Source: Massilia sp. YIM B02763 (GTDB taxonomy: Bacteria; Pseudomonadota; Gammaproteobacteria; Burkholderiales; Burkholderiaceae_D). Taken from it: a stretch of 64,000 nt of DNA. The stretch is from NCBI RefSeq assembly GCF_030412015.1, contig NZ_JASNRD010000001.1:310001-374000 (forward strand), given 5' to 3'. Positions 7,542 to 17,018 of this stretch are shown here, piece after piece (position 1 is the first letter of the stretch; each line of letters opens with the position of its first letter). The position numbers and the translations under genes are program-made. A model generated the notes under the pieces. It was not told the origin of the DNA. It saw only the letters and a program-made list of their open reading frames with translations, and ran no database searches.

Positions 7542-9766
7542 GCGGCCCGGACATGCACCGCCGCGCGATCCTGAAGGGCGGCGCCCTGGTACTCGGTTTC
7601 TCGCTGCTGCCGGCGGCGCATGCGGAACTGAATGCGCTGGGACTGCCGCCGCTCGTCGATGCGCGCCTGCCCGGCAGCCTGAAGAACACGCCGATGCTCG
7701 ACGCCTGGATCCGCGTGGCGGCGGACGGCAAGGTCACCGTCTGCAGCGGCAAGGTGGAACTGGGCACCGGGCTGCGCACGGCGATGATGCAGATCGCCCT
7801 CGAACAGCTCGAGCTGGCGCCGGCGGACATCCAGTTCATCGCCGGCGACACCCTGCTCACGCCCAACGAAGGCTTTACGGCGGGCAGCCACAGCGTGGCC
7901 GACGGCGGCACCGCCCTGCTGCACGCCTCCGCCCAGGTCGCGGCCCTGCTGCGCGCCGGCGCGGCCGCGCAGTGGCAAGTCGATGCGGACAGCGTCGTGC
8001 TGCGCGCCGGACGCGCCGTCGCCACGGATGGCCGCAGCATGCACTACGGCGAGGCCGTCAAGGGATTGCGCACGCCCGGCCTGCACCGCAGCGCCACCGC
8101 CACGTCGCCCCTGCGCGATCCGGCGCGCTACCGCCTGATCGGCAAGCCGGTCCCGCGCGTGGACATCCCGGCCAAGGTAACCGGGGGCGTCGCCTATGTG
8201 CAGGACATGCGCCTGCCCGGCATGCTGCATGCGCGCGTCGTGCGTCCGCCCCGCCTGGGCGCGCGCCTGGCCGCGGCCGACCTGGCGGCGGTGCGGCGCC
8301 TGCCCGGGGTGCGCCATGTCGTGCGCGACGGCAGCTACCTGGCCGTGCTGGCGGACGACGAATGGCGCGCGGTGAGCGCGATGAACGCCCTGGCGGCGCA
8401 AGCGCGCTGGGAAGGCGGCACGGTGCTGCCGAAGCCCGAGGATATCCACGCGACGCTGGAACACCTGCCGGCGCAAGACCTGGTCATCCTGGACCGCGGC
8501 CGCATCCGCGCGAGCGCGGGCCGCGGCGTCGCCGCGCGCTACACCAAGCAGTACGTGATGCACGGCGCGATCGGCCCTTCGTGCTCGGTAGGCCACCTGG
8601 CCGACGGCGTCCTCACGATCTGGACCCACACGCAAGGCGTGTATCCGCTGCGCGCGGCGCTGGCGGAGCTGGTGCGCATGCCCATCGAGCGGGTGCGCTG
8701 CATCCACACGGAAGGGTCGGGATGCTACGGCCAGAACGGCGCCGACGACGTCGCGGCCGACGCGGCCCTGCTGGCCTGCGCCGTTCCCGGCACGCCGGTG
8801 CGCGTGCAGCTGATGCGCGACCAGGAAAACCTGTGGGAGCCGTATGCGCCGGCCATGGTGACGAACGTGCATGCGACCCTCGACGCGAACGGGCGCGTCG
8901 ACCAGTGGCGGTACGAATTGTGGAGCGGCTCGCACAACGAGCGTCCGGGCAATGCGGGCAAGCTGGTGCCGGCCTGGCTGCTCGCCAAGCCCATCGCGCC
9001 CTCGCCCTCCGAACCCATGCTGCAGCCCGAGGGCGGCGGCGACCGCAACGCGCTGCCCCTGTACGATATCCCGAACGCCCACGTGGTCAACCACTTCCTG
9101 CCCGTGACGCCGCTGCGCACCTCGGCCATGCGTTCGCTGGGCGCGCACCTGAACATCGTGACGATCGAAAGCACCTTCGACCAGCTGGCGCAACTGGCCA
9201 GCGTCGATCCGGTGCGGTTCCGCATCGACCACCTGGCCAGCCAGCCGCGCGCGCAGGCCGTGGTGCGGCGCGCCGCCGAGATGTTCGGCTGGCAGCCCGG
9301 CGCCAGGCTGGCGCGCAACCGCGGCGTCGGCTTCGGCTTCGGCCAGTACAAGAACCTGATGGCCTACGTCGCCATCGCCGTCGAGCTGGAATACGACCCG
9401 GACCGCAACGACGTGCGCATCCTGCGCGTCTCCTGCGCCGCCGACTGCGGCCAGGTGGTCAACCCGGACGGCGCGCGCAACCAGCTCGAGGGGGCGATCA
9501 TCCAGTCGTCCAGCTGGACGCTGTACGAACACCTGCGCTACGGCCCGCAAGGCATCGGCAGCTTCGACTGGAGCAGCTATCCGATCCTGCGCTTTTCCCG
9601 CGTGCCCGAGAACATCGACGTCGACATCCTGGACCAGCCGGGGCAACCGTTCCTGGGCGTGGCGGAGGCGGCCCAGGGGCCGATGGCGGCGGCGCTGGCC
9701 AATGCGCTGGCGCAGGCGACCGGCATCCGGCGGCATGATTTGCCGCTGCTGGGGCAGGCCCGCTGA
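7538..9766 (+). CDS. Molybdopterin-binding large subunit, isoquinoline 1-oxidoreductase beta-like
   Basis: A 742-residue Mo-binding subunit of the xanthine dehydrogenase family. It begins with a Tat-type signal (RR at 8-9, then a hydrophobic stretch to AHA), so the enzyme works in the periplasm, as in IorAB-type enzymes. Family landmarks include VELGTGLRTAMMQIALEQ (about 67-85), GSGCYGQNGADDVAADAALL (about 400) and a C-terminal GVAEAAQGP. Such enzymes hydroxylate N-heterocycles or oxidise aldehydes and feed electrons to the [2Fe-2S] and cytochrome subunits encoded just upstream. Its ATG overlaps the upstream stop. Nicotinate-type and aldehyde-type substrates are both possible. Confidence 0.85.
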   Translation: MSGPDMHRRAILKGGALVLGFSLLPAAHAELNALGLPPLVDARLPGSLKNTPMLDAWIRVAADGKVTVCSGKVELGTGLRTAMMQIALEQLELAPADIQFIAGDTLLTPNEGFTAGSHSVADGGTALLHASAQVAALLRAGAAAQWQVDADSVVLRAGRAVATDGRSMHYGEAVKGLRTPGLHRSATATSPLRDPARYRLIGKPVPRVDIPAKVTGGVAYVQDMRLPGMLHARVVRPPRLGARLAAADLAAVRRLPGVRHVVRDGSYLAVLADDEWRAVSAMNALAAQARWEGGTVLPKPEDIHATLEHLPAQDLVILDRGRIRASAGRGVAARYTKQYVMHGAIGPSCSVGHLADGVLTIWTHTQGVYPLRAALAELVRMPIERVRCIHTEGSGCYGQNGADDVAADAALLACAVPGTPVRVQLMRDQENLWEPYAPAMVTNVHATLDANGRVDQWRYELWSGSHNERPGNAGKLVPAWLLAKPIAPSPSEPMLQPEGGGDRNALPLYDIPNAHVVNHFLPVTPLRTSAMRSLGAHLNIVTIESTFDQLAQLASVDPVRFRIDHLASQPRAQAVVRRAAEMFGWQPGARLARNRGVGFGFGQYKNLMAYVAIAVELEYDPDRNDVRILRVSCAADCGQVVNPDGARNQLEGAIIQSSSWTLYEHLRYGPQGIGSFDWSSYPILRFSRVPENIDVDILDQPGQPFLGVAEAAQGPMAAALANALAQATGIRRHDLPLLGQAR

Positions 9767-9788
9767 GCGCGGGGTGCGGGACAAGCAA

Positions 9789-9821
9789 GTCGCCCCGGCC
9801 TGCGCCGGGGCGACGGTTTTT
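9789..9821 (+). terminator. Rho-independent terminator of the molybdenum hydroxylase operon
   Basis: An 11-bp perfect GC-rich stem (GTCGCCCCGGC / GCCGGGGCGAC) with a CTGC loop is followed by GG and five T on the plus strand. It lies 22 nt after the large-subunit stop and 20 nt before the convergent OsmC-YcaO gene ends. The stem and loop style also resembles the short palindromes found near 51.2 and 53.9 kb. Confidence 0.85.
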
Positions 9822-9841
9822 GCCAGTTATTTCAACAAGCT

Positions 9842-12046
9842 TCAGCGCGCTGCCGCAGCCGCCTTCGCCCGCGCCGCGTGCAGCTTGCGGTAGCTGTCCA
9901 TCAGGCGGTGATGGCGGTCCAGGCCTTCCAGCTGCATGCTGGTCGGCGTGAGGCCGTAGAAGCGCACGCTGCCGTCCACCGAGCCGAGCGCCGCGTCCAT
10001 GCGCGCATCGCCGAACATGCGGCGGAAGTTGACGACGTAATCGTCCAGTTCCAGCTCCTCGTCGAGCACCACTTCCAGCACCACGTTCATCGCCTGGTAG
10101 AACAGCTTGCGTTCGACGGTGTTGTCGTTGTACTGCAGGAAGGCGCCGACGAGGTCGTGCGCGTCCTCGAAGCGTTGCAGGGCCAGGTTGATCAGGAGCT
10201 TCAGTTCGAGCACGGTGAGCTGGCCCCATTCCGTGTTCTCGTCGAACTCGATGCCGATCAGCGTGGCGATGTCCGAGTACTCGTCCAGCTCGTTGTTCTC
10301 CAGGCGGTCGAGCAGCGCGGCCAGCGCATCGTCGTCCAGGCGGTGCAGGTTCAGGATGTCTTCGCGGAACAGCAGCGACTTGTTGGTGTTGTCCCAGACC
10401 AGGTCCTCGACGGGATAGACTTCCGAATACCCCGGCACCAGGATGCGGCAGGCCGTTGCGCCCAGCTGGTCGTAGACGGCCACGTAGACTTCCTTGTCCA
10501 TGCCGGCCAGGATGCCCAGCAGCGCCGCCGCTTCCTCGGCGTTCGCGTTCTCGCCCTCGGCGGTGAAATCCCATTCGACGAAGTCGTAGTCGGCCCTGGC
10601 GCTGAAGAAGCGCCACGACACGACGCCGCTGGAATCGATGAAGTGCTCGACGAAGTTGTACGGCTCGGTGACGGCGTTGCTCTCGAACGTGGGCTGGGGC
10701 AGGTCGTTCAGGCCTTCGAAGCTGCGGCCCTGCATCAGTTCCGTCAGGCTGCGCTCCAGCGCCACCTCGAAGCTCGGGTGCGCGCCGAAGGAAGCGAACA
10801 CGCCGCCCGTCTTCGGGTTCATCAGCGTCACGCACATGACCGGATACTGCCCGCCCAGCGACGCGTCCTTGACCAGCACGGGGAAGCCCTGCTCTTCCAG
10901 GCCCCGGATGCCGGCCACGATGCCCGGGTATTTCGCCAGCACGTCCTGCGGCACGTCCGGCAGCGCGATCTCGCCTTCCAGGATCTCGCGCTTGACGGCG
11001 CGCTCGAAGATCTCGGACAGGCACTGCACCTGCGCCTCGGCCAGCGTGTTCCCGGCGCTCATGCCGTTGCTGGCATACAGGTTCTCGATCAGGTTGGACG
11101 GGAAGTACACGGTCTCGCCGTCCGACTGGCGCACGAAGGGCAGCGACACGATGCCGCGCTCCACGTTGCCGGAGTTGGTGTCGACGAGGTTCGAGCCGCG
11201 CAGCTCGCCGTCCGGATCGTAGATCGCCATGCAGTAGGCGTCGAGGATCTCCTCGGGCACGGCATCGTCCGGACCCGGCTTGAACCAGCGCTCGTTCGGA
11301 TAGTGCACGAACGGCGCGTTGGCGAATTCCTCGCCCCAGTAGGCGCCGGCATAGAAGTGGTTGTTGCTGATGCGTTCGATGTATTCGCCCAGGGCCGACG
11401 CCAGCGCGCTTTCCTTCGTCGCGCCCTTGCCGTTGGTGAAGCACATCGGCGAATGCGCATCGCGGATGTGCAGCGACCACACGTTCGGCACGATATTGCG
11501 CCACGACGCGATCTCGATCTTGATGCCCAGGTTCGCCAGCAGGCCCGACATGTTGGCGATGGTCTGCTCCAGCGGCAGGTCCTTGCCCGGAATGTAGGTA
11601 TGGGCGCCCTCTGCCGGCTGCAGCGTCAGCAGCGCCTGCGCATCGGCGTCCAGGTTCGCGACTTCCTCGATCACGAATTCCGGGCCCGCCTGCACCACCT
11701 TCTTGACCGTGCAGCGGTCGATCGAGCGCAGGATGCCCTGGCGGTCCTTTTCCGAGATGTCCGGCGGCAGCTCGACCTGGATCTTGAAGATCTGCTGGTA
11801 GCGGTTTTCCGGGTCGACGATATTGTTCTGCGAGAGGCGGATGTTCTCCGTCGGGATGTCGCGCGTATCGCAGTACAGCTTCACGAAGTACGCGGCGCAC
11901 AGGGCCGACGAGGCCAGGAAGTAATCGAAAGGACCGGGCGCCGAGCCGTCGCCCTTGTAGCGGATCGGCTGGTCGGCAATGACCGTGAAGTCGTCGAACT
12001 TGGCTTCGAGACGCAGCTTGTCGAGAAAGTTGACCTTGATTTCCAT
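9842..12046 (-). CDS. ycaO: OsmC-YcaO fusion protein
   Basis: A 734-residue protein. An OsmC-like domain (about 1-145, with the helix segment FDYFLASSALCAAYFVKLYC) is fused to a YcaO cyclodehydratase-type ATP-binding domain (about 190-560, with ATKESALASALGEYIERI and FERAVKREI) and a C-terminal helical tail. YcaO proteins activate amide backbones with ATP. The E. coli relative is linked to RimO-dependent methylthiolation of ribosomal protein S12, and natural-product forms make azolines. No precursor peptide or partner enzyme is nearby, so a housekeeping accessory role is more likely than RiPP synthesis. The ATG at 12046 begins the OsmC fold; longer in-frame starts add only Arg-rich sequence. 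Confidence 0.85.
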   Translation of the reverse strand: MEIKVNFLDKLRLEAKFDDFTVIADQPIRYKGDGSAPGPFDYFLASSALCAAYFVKLYCDTRDIPTENIRLSQNNIVDPENRYQQIFKIQVELPPDISEKDRQGILRSIDRCTVKKVVQAGPEFVIEEVANLDADAQALLTLQPAEGAHTYIPGKDLPLEQTIANMSGLLANLGIKIEIASWRNIVPNVWSLHIRDAHSPMCFTNGKGATKESALASALGEYIERISNNHFYAGAYWGEEFANAPFVHYPNERWFKPGPDDAVPEEILDAYCMAIYDPDGELRGSNLVDTNSGNVERGIVSLPFVRQSDGETVYFPSNLIENLYASNGMSAGNTLAEAQVQCLSEIFERAVKREILEGEIALPDVPQDVLAKYPGIVAGIRGLEEQGFPVLVKDASLGGQYPVMCVTLMNPKTGGVFASFGAHPSFEVALERSLTELMQGRSFEGLNDLPQPTFESNAVTEPYNFVEHFIDSSGVVSWRFFSARADYDFVEWDFTAEGENANAEEAAALLGILAGMDKEVYVAVYDQLGATACRILVPGYSEVYPVEDLVWDNTNKSLLFREDILNLHRLDDDALAALLDRLENNELDEYSDIATLIGIEFDENTEWGQLTVLELKLLINLALQRFEDAHDLVGAFLQYNDNTVERKLFYQAMNVVLEVVLDEELELDDYVVNFRRMFGDARMDAALGSVDGSVRFYGLTPTSMQLEGLDRHHRLMDSYRKLHAARAKAAAAAR

Positions 12047-12303
12047 GATGGCACTCGCCTGCAATACAAAAGCCGGCCAGTATGCCACGACTCGTCGCCG
12101 GATCAAAGCCGGACGGCGCGATCGGCGGCTAGCGCAGGTCGTTCCCCGGCGCGGACGCCAACCGTGCGCACGCCGCCGGGCAAATAGCGGATGCTGGCGT
12201 GTCCACGCCGCCGTGCGATGGCTCGCCTCGCCGTCCTGCCTGCGGCGACCATCGCCCCATGCAGGCGCATGACGGCACCGTTTCATCGACGACAGGAGAA
12301 AGC

Positions 12304-12756
12304 ATGCACGCTCCCCTTCCCGCCACGCCGCATGCTGGATCGCATGCCGGACTGAAAGCCCTGTATGCCGCGAACGTGATCGTCGCGGCAAGTGCCTGGG
12401 CGGCCGACATGAACAGGACGCATATGTTCAATCCCACCTGGCCGCCGCACGCGAAGTTCCACGACGGAATCACCATCAGCCTCGCCAGCTTGACGGGCGC
12501 GGCAGGCCTGTACTTCCTCGCGCGCCAGCCGTTCGAGGCGCGCGTGAATACGGCGCTGGGCGCTTTGATGCCGGCACTGTTCTTCGGCGCGCAGGCCTTG
12601 GCGTTCCTTTATCCGGGGGCCAGGGGCATCGAGGCGGAAAACCCGAGGCTTGCCCCCAGGGTGGCGGGCGTGCGCATGAACGAGCTGCCGTTCTCCCTCG
12701 CAGGGCTGGCGCTGGCCGGCATCGGCTACCTGCTGGCGACGAAGGCGCGGCGCTGA
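12304..12756 (+). CDS. Small four-helix membrane protein, DUF6640-like
   Basis: A 150-residue protein with four predicted membrane segments (about 21-34, 56-70, 78-98 and 126-143). The first extracytoplasmic loop has ADMNRTHMFNPTWPPHAKFHDG, rich in His, Trp and Pro, as in small DUF6640-type membrane proteins. Function is unknown. The ATG at 12304 has an AGGAGA site 5 nt upstream. It is divergent from the OsmC-YcaO gene and ends 15 bp before the convergent outer-membrane gene. Confidence 0.7.
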   Translation: MHAPLPATPHAGSHAGLKALYAANVIVAASAWAADMNRTHMFNPTWPPHAKFHDGITISLASLTGAAGLYFLARQPFEARVNTALGALMPALFFGAQALAFLYPGARGIEAENPRLAPRVAGVRMNELPFSLAGLALAGIGYLLATKARR

Positions 12757-12771
12757 AAGCCTGGCGTTGCC

Positions 12772-13974
12772 TTAGAAGTAATACCCCGCCTGCAGATTGA
12801 TCCTGCGCGTGAAACCGTCGTGCGCGGCCGAGGTCGACGCGAGTCCGCCGCCGTCCGGTGACAGATAGGGGTGGTGCTTGCCGAGCATGAAGTCCATGTA
12901 GAACGTCCACTTTCCGGACGAGAAGGTCACGCCCGTCACGTTCTGCACGGAGTCCTTGTAGCCACGCGTGCGCTTGTGCAGCACGCTGTAGTCGTTGTAG
13001 AGCCTGAAGCCGCCGAACGGGCCGAGGCGGCCCGGGATGTCGTAGCTGACGTTGGCGATATGGATGTCGCCGTTCGCCGCCACCGGATAGGGATAGCCGA
13101 ATCCGCCCAGCATCACGAAGCTGTTGGGGTCCAGGCCGCCGTAGGTCTGGGTCGGACCGTGCGCGGTCCGGTAGCGATAGCGCAGCGATTCCAGCATCAG
13201 CTTGAACGGGCCGACCGTGCCCCGGTAGTGAACGGCCACGGCATGGCGCCGGGTATCCGTACCGCTGCCGTTGTCGATCGTCCCCGTCAAGCCGGAGAGG
13301 CCGACCTCGTGCCGTCCGCCGGGACCGACATGCCAGGCCGTGCGCGCGATCAGCGTGTCGCGCTCGCGGTCATGCTGGCCCGTGCCGTAGCCGTGCGCGT
13401 CGTCGTCGGGGACGATGTTGTAGGAGTAGCGGTTCGATGCGCCGGCCGTGTTGCCGCCGCCGCCGTAGGAGCCGCCATCGCGCGGATAGAAGCCCAACTG
13501 CCATTCGAACGGGCCGGGACGGCTTTTATAGGTCACGCCCAGGTCGTACTTGTCTTCGAAGCCGGCATAGAAGGCGATCGATTCGTAGAAGTTGTTCGAG
13601 GCCAGCGGCTGGAGGCCGAACAGGTTCTGGTCCAGCCCCACGTGCACTTCGCTCTTGTCGGCGAAACGCATGCCGACCCAGCCATGATGCAGGAAATGCT
13701 GCCAGTAGCCGCCCTGCCCTTTCGGAAACCGGTTGTAGCGGTACTGGGCCGATCCGATCAGGCTGCCGTCGTCGTAGTTCAGGTCGACGCGCGCCGTATC
13801 CAGGCCGAAGAAGCCGCTGCGATAGTCGTCCTGCCAGCTCTTGTGGACGTAATTGAAGCGTATCGCCCCGCCCACCGTCAGCGGCGACGCGGATGTTTCC
13901 TGGGCGTGGACGGGCGTGCCGGCCAGTGCGCCGGCGACCGCCAGGATGGCACACAAGCCGCGTAGCGGGTGCAT
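12772..13974 (-). CDS. Outer-membrane beta-barrel protein, porin-like
   Basis: A 400-residue protein with a signal peptide (MHPLRGLCAILAVAGALAG...HAQ). Aromatic- and Gly-rich alternating strands follow throughout, and it ends in AGYYF, the terminal aromatic signature of outer-membrane barrels. Motifs such as FGLDTARVDLNYDDGSLIGS and VGLDQNLFGLQPLASN resemble carboxylate or phosphate-type porins without matching one clearly. It starts at 13974; a longer frame from 14046 adds no signal-like sequence. It appears monocistronic. The substrate is unknown. Confidence 0.7.
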   Translation of the reverse strand: MHPLRGLCAILAVAGALAGTPVHAQETSASPLTVGGAIRFNYVHKSWQDDYRSGFFGLDTARVDLNYDDGSLIGSAQYRYNRFPKGQGGYWQHFLHHGWVGMRFADKSEVHVGLDQNLFGLQPLASNNFYESIAFYAGFEDKYDLGVTYKSRPGPFEWQLGFYPRDGGSYGGGGNTAGASNRYSYNIVPDDDAHGYGTGQHDRERDTLIARTAWHVGPGGRHEVGLSGLTGTIDNGSGTDTRRHAVAVHYRGTVGPFKLMLESLRYRYRTAHGPTQTYGGLDPNSFVMLGGFGYPYPVAANGDIHIANVSYDIPGRLGPFGGFRLYNDYSVLHKRTRGYKDSVQNVTGVTFSSGKWTFYMDFMLGKHHPYLSPDGGGLASTSAAHDGFTRRINLQAGYYF

Positions 13975-14205
13975 GCGGCGTCTTTCTGTGTCACACGTCG
14001 TGATTGAAGTGGAAACAAGGGGAAGTGTACGGATGTGCAAACTCAAATCGGGTGTTCCTCCATATCGGTAAGGGTCGGGGATCGGCGGATAGCATTACGG
14101 CAACGACAAGCCATGCGGGAACGTGGCCATGGGGACGGCGGAGCCGGGGCGCGGGAGGCGCTGTACGGGATGCGACGGCCGGTTATTCTACCGCCTCAGA
14201 AAAGT

Positions 14206-14235
14206 TTGGACAAATGTAGATGTTTGTTTTATAAT
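14206..14235 (+). promoter_or_regulatory. Strong sigma70-type promoter of the betaine ABC operon
   Basis: A -35 box TTGGAC (14206-14211) and a perfect -10 box TATAAT (14230-14235) are separated by 18 nt, inside an AT-rich patch that contrasts with the GC-rich surroundings. Transcription would begin near 14242, leaving about 414 nt of leader before the first ABC gene. Confidence 0.75.
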
Positions 14236-14378
14236 AGCAACCCACCCCGGAGCTGGCCTCGGCCGGCTTCCAGCACGGGATGCACACCGCACCATCGAAC
14301 AGCGGGAGCATTCGCGCACGATTTCCCGGCAGTGAACGGGAAATCATTCTCGGGCCCTGCGCCCACATCATTAATCGC

Positions 14379-14581
14379 TTGGCGAAGTCTTCTTCGAATG
14401 CTTCGTCAAACACCTTGGCGCCATTTTTTACATGGCGCCCGCGTGGTCGAAAGTCCTGAAACCCAGCCTCTTTCGACGCGCACATGACGCCCTGCCACCG
14501 GCATGCGCCTGCCGAACGAGCGTGTTTCGCCGCCGTTTGCCGCTCGCATGCGCCGCCGCGCCATCGCATCGACGATGGCGC
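14379..14581 (+). ncRNA. Structured 5' leader of the betaine ABC operon (candidate cis-regulatory RNA)
   Basis: Four stem-loops can be read in order. 14379-14409 has 9 bp with one G.U pair. 14417-14439 has GGCGCCAT / ATGGCGCC around a U-rich 7-nt loop. 14446-14477 has GTCGAAAG / CTTTCGAC, extendable outward past one bulged base. 14558-14581 has GCGCCATCG / CGATGGCGC. They fall between the promoter and the ribosome-binding site at 14641. I recognise no known riboswitch class, so a ligand or osmotic sensor is only a suggestion. Confidence 0.4.
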
Positions 14582-14655
14582 CGGTTCGACCGGCTCCCAT
14601 CGAGCGGTCGGCCGCGGAGCGTCATGGCACCGCCAAACCGAAGGAGAACCATCAC

Positions 14656-15891
14656 GTGGCAAAACAAATCGTCATCGACCAAGTCTTCAAAGTATTCGGC
14701 GACCAGCCCGAGGAAGCGCTGGTGCTCGTCCGGCAAGGAGCCAGCAAGCAGGACATCCTGGCCAGCACCGAATGCACCATCGGCGTCTACGACGCCAGCT
14801 TCACCATCGAAGCGGGAGAAATCTTCGTCATCATGGGCCTGTCCGGCTCCGGCAAATCGACGCTGGTGCGCATGCTGAACCGCCTCGTCGAGCCGACGGC
14901 GGGCCGCATCCTCATCGACGGCAACGACATCAATACCCTGCCGGACACCCAGCTGCGCGCGCTGCGGCGCAAGGACATCAGCATGGTGTTCCAGTCGTTC
15001 GCGCTGCTGCCCCATGTGACCGTGCTCGACAACACGGCATTCGGCATGGAGCTGGCCGGCATCCCGAAGGCGGAGCGCCATGCGCTGGCCCGGCAGGCAT
15101 TGGAACAGGTGGGCCTGGCCGCCTACGGCGCCAGCTATCCGGACGAGCTGTCCGGCGGCATGCAGCAGCGCGTGGGACTGGCGCGGGCGCTGGCCTGCGA
15201 CCCGTCGATCCTGCTGATGGACGAGGCGTTTTCCGCGCTCGATCCCATCATGCGCAAGGACATGCAATCCGAGCTGCTGCGCCTGCAGCAGATCAAGCGC
15301 CGCACGATCGTCTTCATTTCGCACGACCTCGACGAGGCGATGCGCATCGGCGACCGCATCGCCATCATGAAGGACGGGCACGTGGTGCAGGTGGGCACGC
15401 CGGAAGACATCCTGCGCAAGCCCGCCAACGACTACGTGCGCAACTTCGTGCGCGGGGTCGACACGGCGGCCGTGTTCAAGGCCGGCGATATCGCCCGCAG
15501 GAGCCAGATCGTCGTGTCGGAATCGCCGACCCGCGGCTCGCGCGCCGCGCTGTCGATGCTGGAAGAGCAGGACCGCGCGTACGCCTACGTCGTCACGCCG
15601 GCCAACAAATTCCTCGGCCTGGTGTCGGTGGATTCGCTGCGCACCGCGCTGGAAGGCCATACGGGTCCGCTGGGCCTCGCGCACGCCTACCTGCCGGACG
15701 TGCAGGCGATCAGTGCCGACGAACCCGTCGCCGGCCTGTTCGGCCAGGTGGCGCAGCTGCCGTATGCCGTCCCTGTCGTGGCGGGCGACGGGAGCTTTCG
15801 CGGCGCCATCAGCAAGACCACCTTGCTGAAGTTCCTCGACCGCGACACGCCAGCCATTGCCGAGCAACACACACAGAAAGGACAAGCATGA
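14656..15891 (+). CDS. proV: Glycine betaine/L-proline ABC importer, ATPase (ProV-like)
   Basis: A 411-residue cytoplasmic ATPase with an ABC domain: Walker A LSGSGKST (about 62-69), signature LSGGMQQR (about 165) and Walker [13 protein letters not shown] (about 185-196). A C-terminal pair of CBS-like segments follows (about 285-395), the layout of ProV/OpuAA, whose CBS domains sense ionic strength. The start is the GTG at 14656, placed 9 nt after AAGGAG; the longer ATG frame is unlikely because it would use the structured leader as coding sequence. Its stop overlaps the permease ATG. Confidence 0.9.
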   Translation: MAKQIVIDQVFKVFGDQPEEALVLVRQGASKQDILASTECTIGVYDASFTIEAGEIFVIMGLSGSGKSTLVRMLNRLVEPTAGRILIDGNDINTLPDTQLRALRRKDISMVFQSFALLPHVTVLDNTAFGMELAGIPKAERHALARQALEQVGLAAYGASYPDELSGGMQQRVGLARALACDPSILLMDEAFSALDPIMRKDMQSELLRLQQIKRRTIVFISHDLDEAMRIGDRIAIMKDGHVVQVGTPEDILRKPANDYVRNFVRGVDTAAVFKAGDIARRSQIVVSESPTRGSRAALSMLEEQDRAYAYVVTPANKFLGLVSVDSLRTALEGHTGPLGLAHAYLPDVQAISADEPVAGLFGQVAQLPYAVPVVAGDGSFRGAISKTTLLKFLDRDTPAIAEQHTQKGQA

Positions 15892-17000
15892 ATCCAACTA
15901 CCGCCATCACCACAACCCCGGCGGCGCCGGCAGCGCCGGCCGTCGAGCAAGCGACCCAGGCCAACCCATGGCTGCCGACCCCGCCGGCCGACACGTCCTG
16001 GCTGGACGCGGCGGCGCCGGCCGCCACGCCCGCGCACGCCGGCGGCGTCGACCTGACGCGCATCGTCGACGGCGCCCTGCCGCTGCAATCCTGGATCAAC
16101 GAGGGCCTGGGCTGGGTCGTCGAGCACTTCCGTCCGTTCTTCCAGGCCGTCCGCGCGCCCATCGACGCCACGCTGAACGGCGTGGCCCACCTGCTGCAGG
16201 CGGCGCCGTCGCTGGTCGTGATCGCCATCATCGGCCTGCTCGCCTGGCAATCTACCAGCAGCGCACTCGCCATCGGCACCGTGGTGGCCCTGCTCGTGGT
16301 CTCCATGCTGGGCGTCTGGCCGGAAGCGATGATCACGCTGTCGCTGGTGCTGACCTCGCTGGCCTTCTGCCTGGCGATCGGCTTGCCGCTGGGGATCTTC
16401 CTGGCCAGCAGCGACCGCGCGCAACACATGCTGCGCCCGCTGCTGGACGCCATGCAGACGACGCCCGCCTTCGTCTACCTGGTGCCCGTCGTCATGCTGT
16501 TCGGCATCGGCAATGCGCCAGGCGTGATCGTGACCATCATCTTCGCCCTGCCGCCGCTGGTGCGCCTGACCGATCTCGGCATCCGCCAGGTCCGCCCCGA
16601 CCTCATCGAAGCGGCCCGCGCCTACGGCGCTTCGCCCTGGCAGCTGCTGACCCGCGTGCAGTTTCCGCTCGCGATGCCGTCCATCATGACCGGCATCAAC
16701 CAGTCGCTGATGCTCTCGCTGTCGATGGTCGTCATCGCCTCGATGATCGCCGTGGGCGGCCTGGGCCAGATGGTATTGCGCGGCATCGGCCGCCTGGACA
16801 TGGGCCTGGCCACCGTGGGCGGCCTCGGCATCGTGCTGCTCGCCATCACGCTGGACCGCCTGACGCAGGCGATGGGCCAACCGCGCCGCGGCGTGCGCCA
16901 CTGGTACCAGACGGGACCCGCCGGCTTCATCCTGCGCCTGGTGCGCGGCAGCCAGGAACGCCGTGAAGCGGCCGCGCCGACCACGCCCGTCACCGAATGA
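15888..17000 (+). CDS. proW: Glycine betaine/L-proline ABC importer, permease (ProW-like)
   Basis: A 370-residue inner-membrane permease. A long, Ala/Pro-rich cytoplasmic N-terminus (about 1-100) precedes the transmembrane core, like E. coli ProW. The EAA-type coupling loop reads [25 protein letters not shown] (about 240-265). The ATG overlaps the proV stop, so the two subunits are translationally coupled. A hydrophilic C-terminal tail ends 18 bp before proX. Confidence 0.9.
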   Translation: MNPTTAITTTPAAPAAPAVEQATQANPWLPTPPADTSWLDAAAPAATPAHAGGVDLTRIVDGALPLQSWINEGLGWVVEHFRPFFQAVRAPIDATLNGVAHLLQAAPSLVVIAIIGLLAWQSTSSALAIGTVVALLVVSMLGVWPEAMITLSLVLTSLAFCLAIGLPLGIFLASSDRAQHMLRPLLDAMQTTPAFVYLVPVVMLFGIGNAPGVIVTIIFALPPLVRLTDLGIRQVRPDLIEAARAYGASPWQLLTRVQFPLAMPSIMTGINQSLMLSLSMVVIASMIAVGGLGQMVLRGIGRLDMGLATVGGLGIVLLAITLDRLTQAMGQPRRGVRHWYQTGPAGFILRLVRGSQERREAAAPTTPVTE

Positions 17001-17018
17001 ACAAGAAAAAGGATCTTC

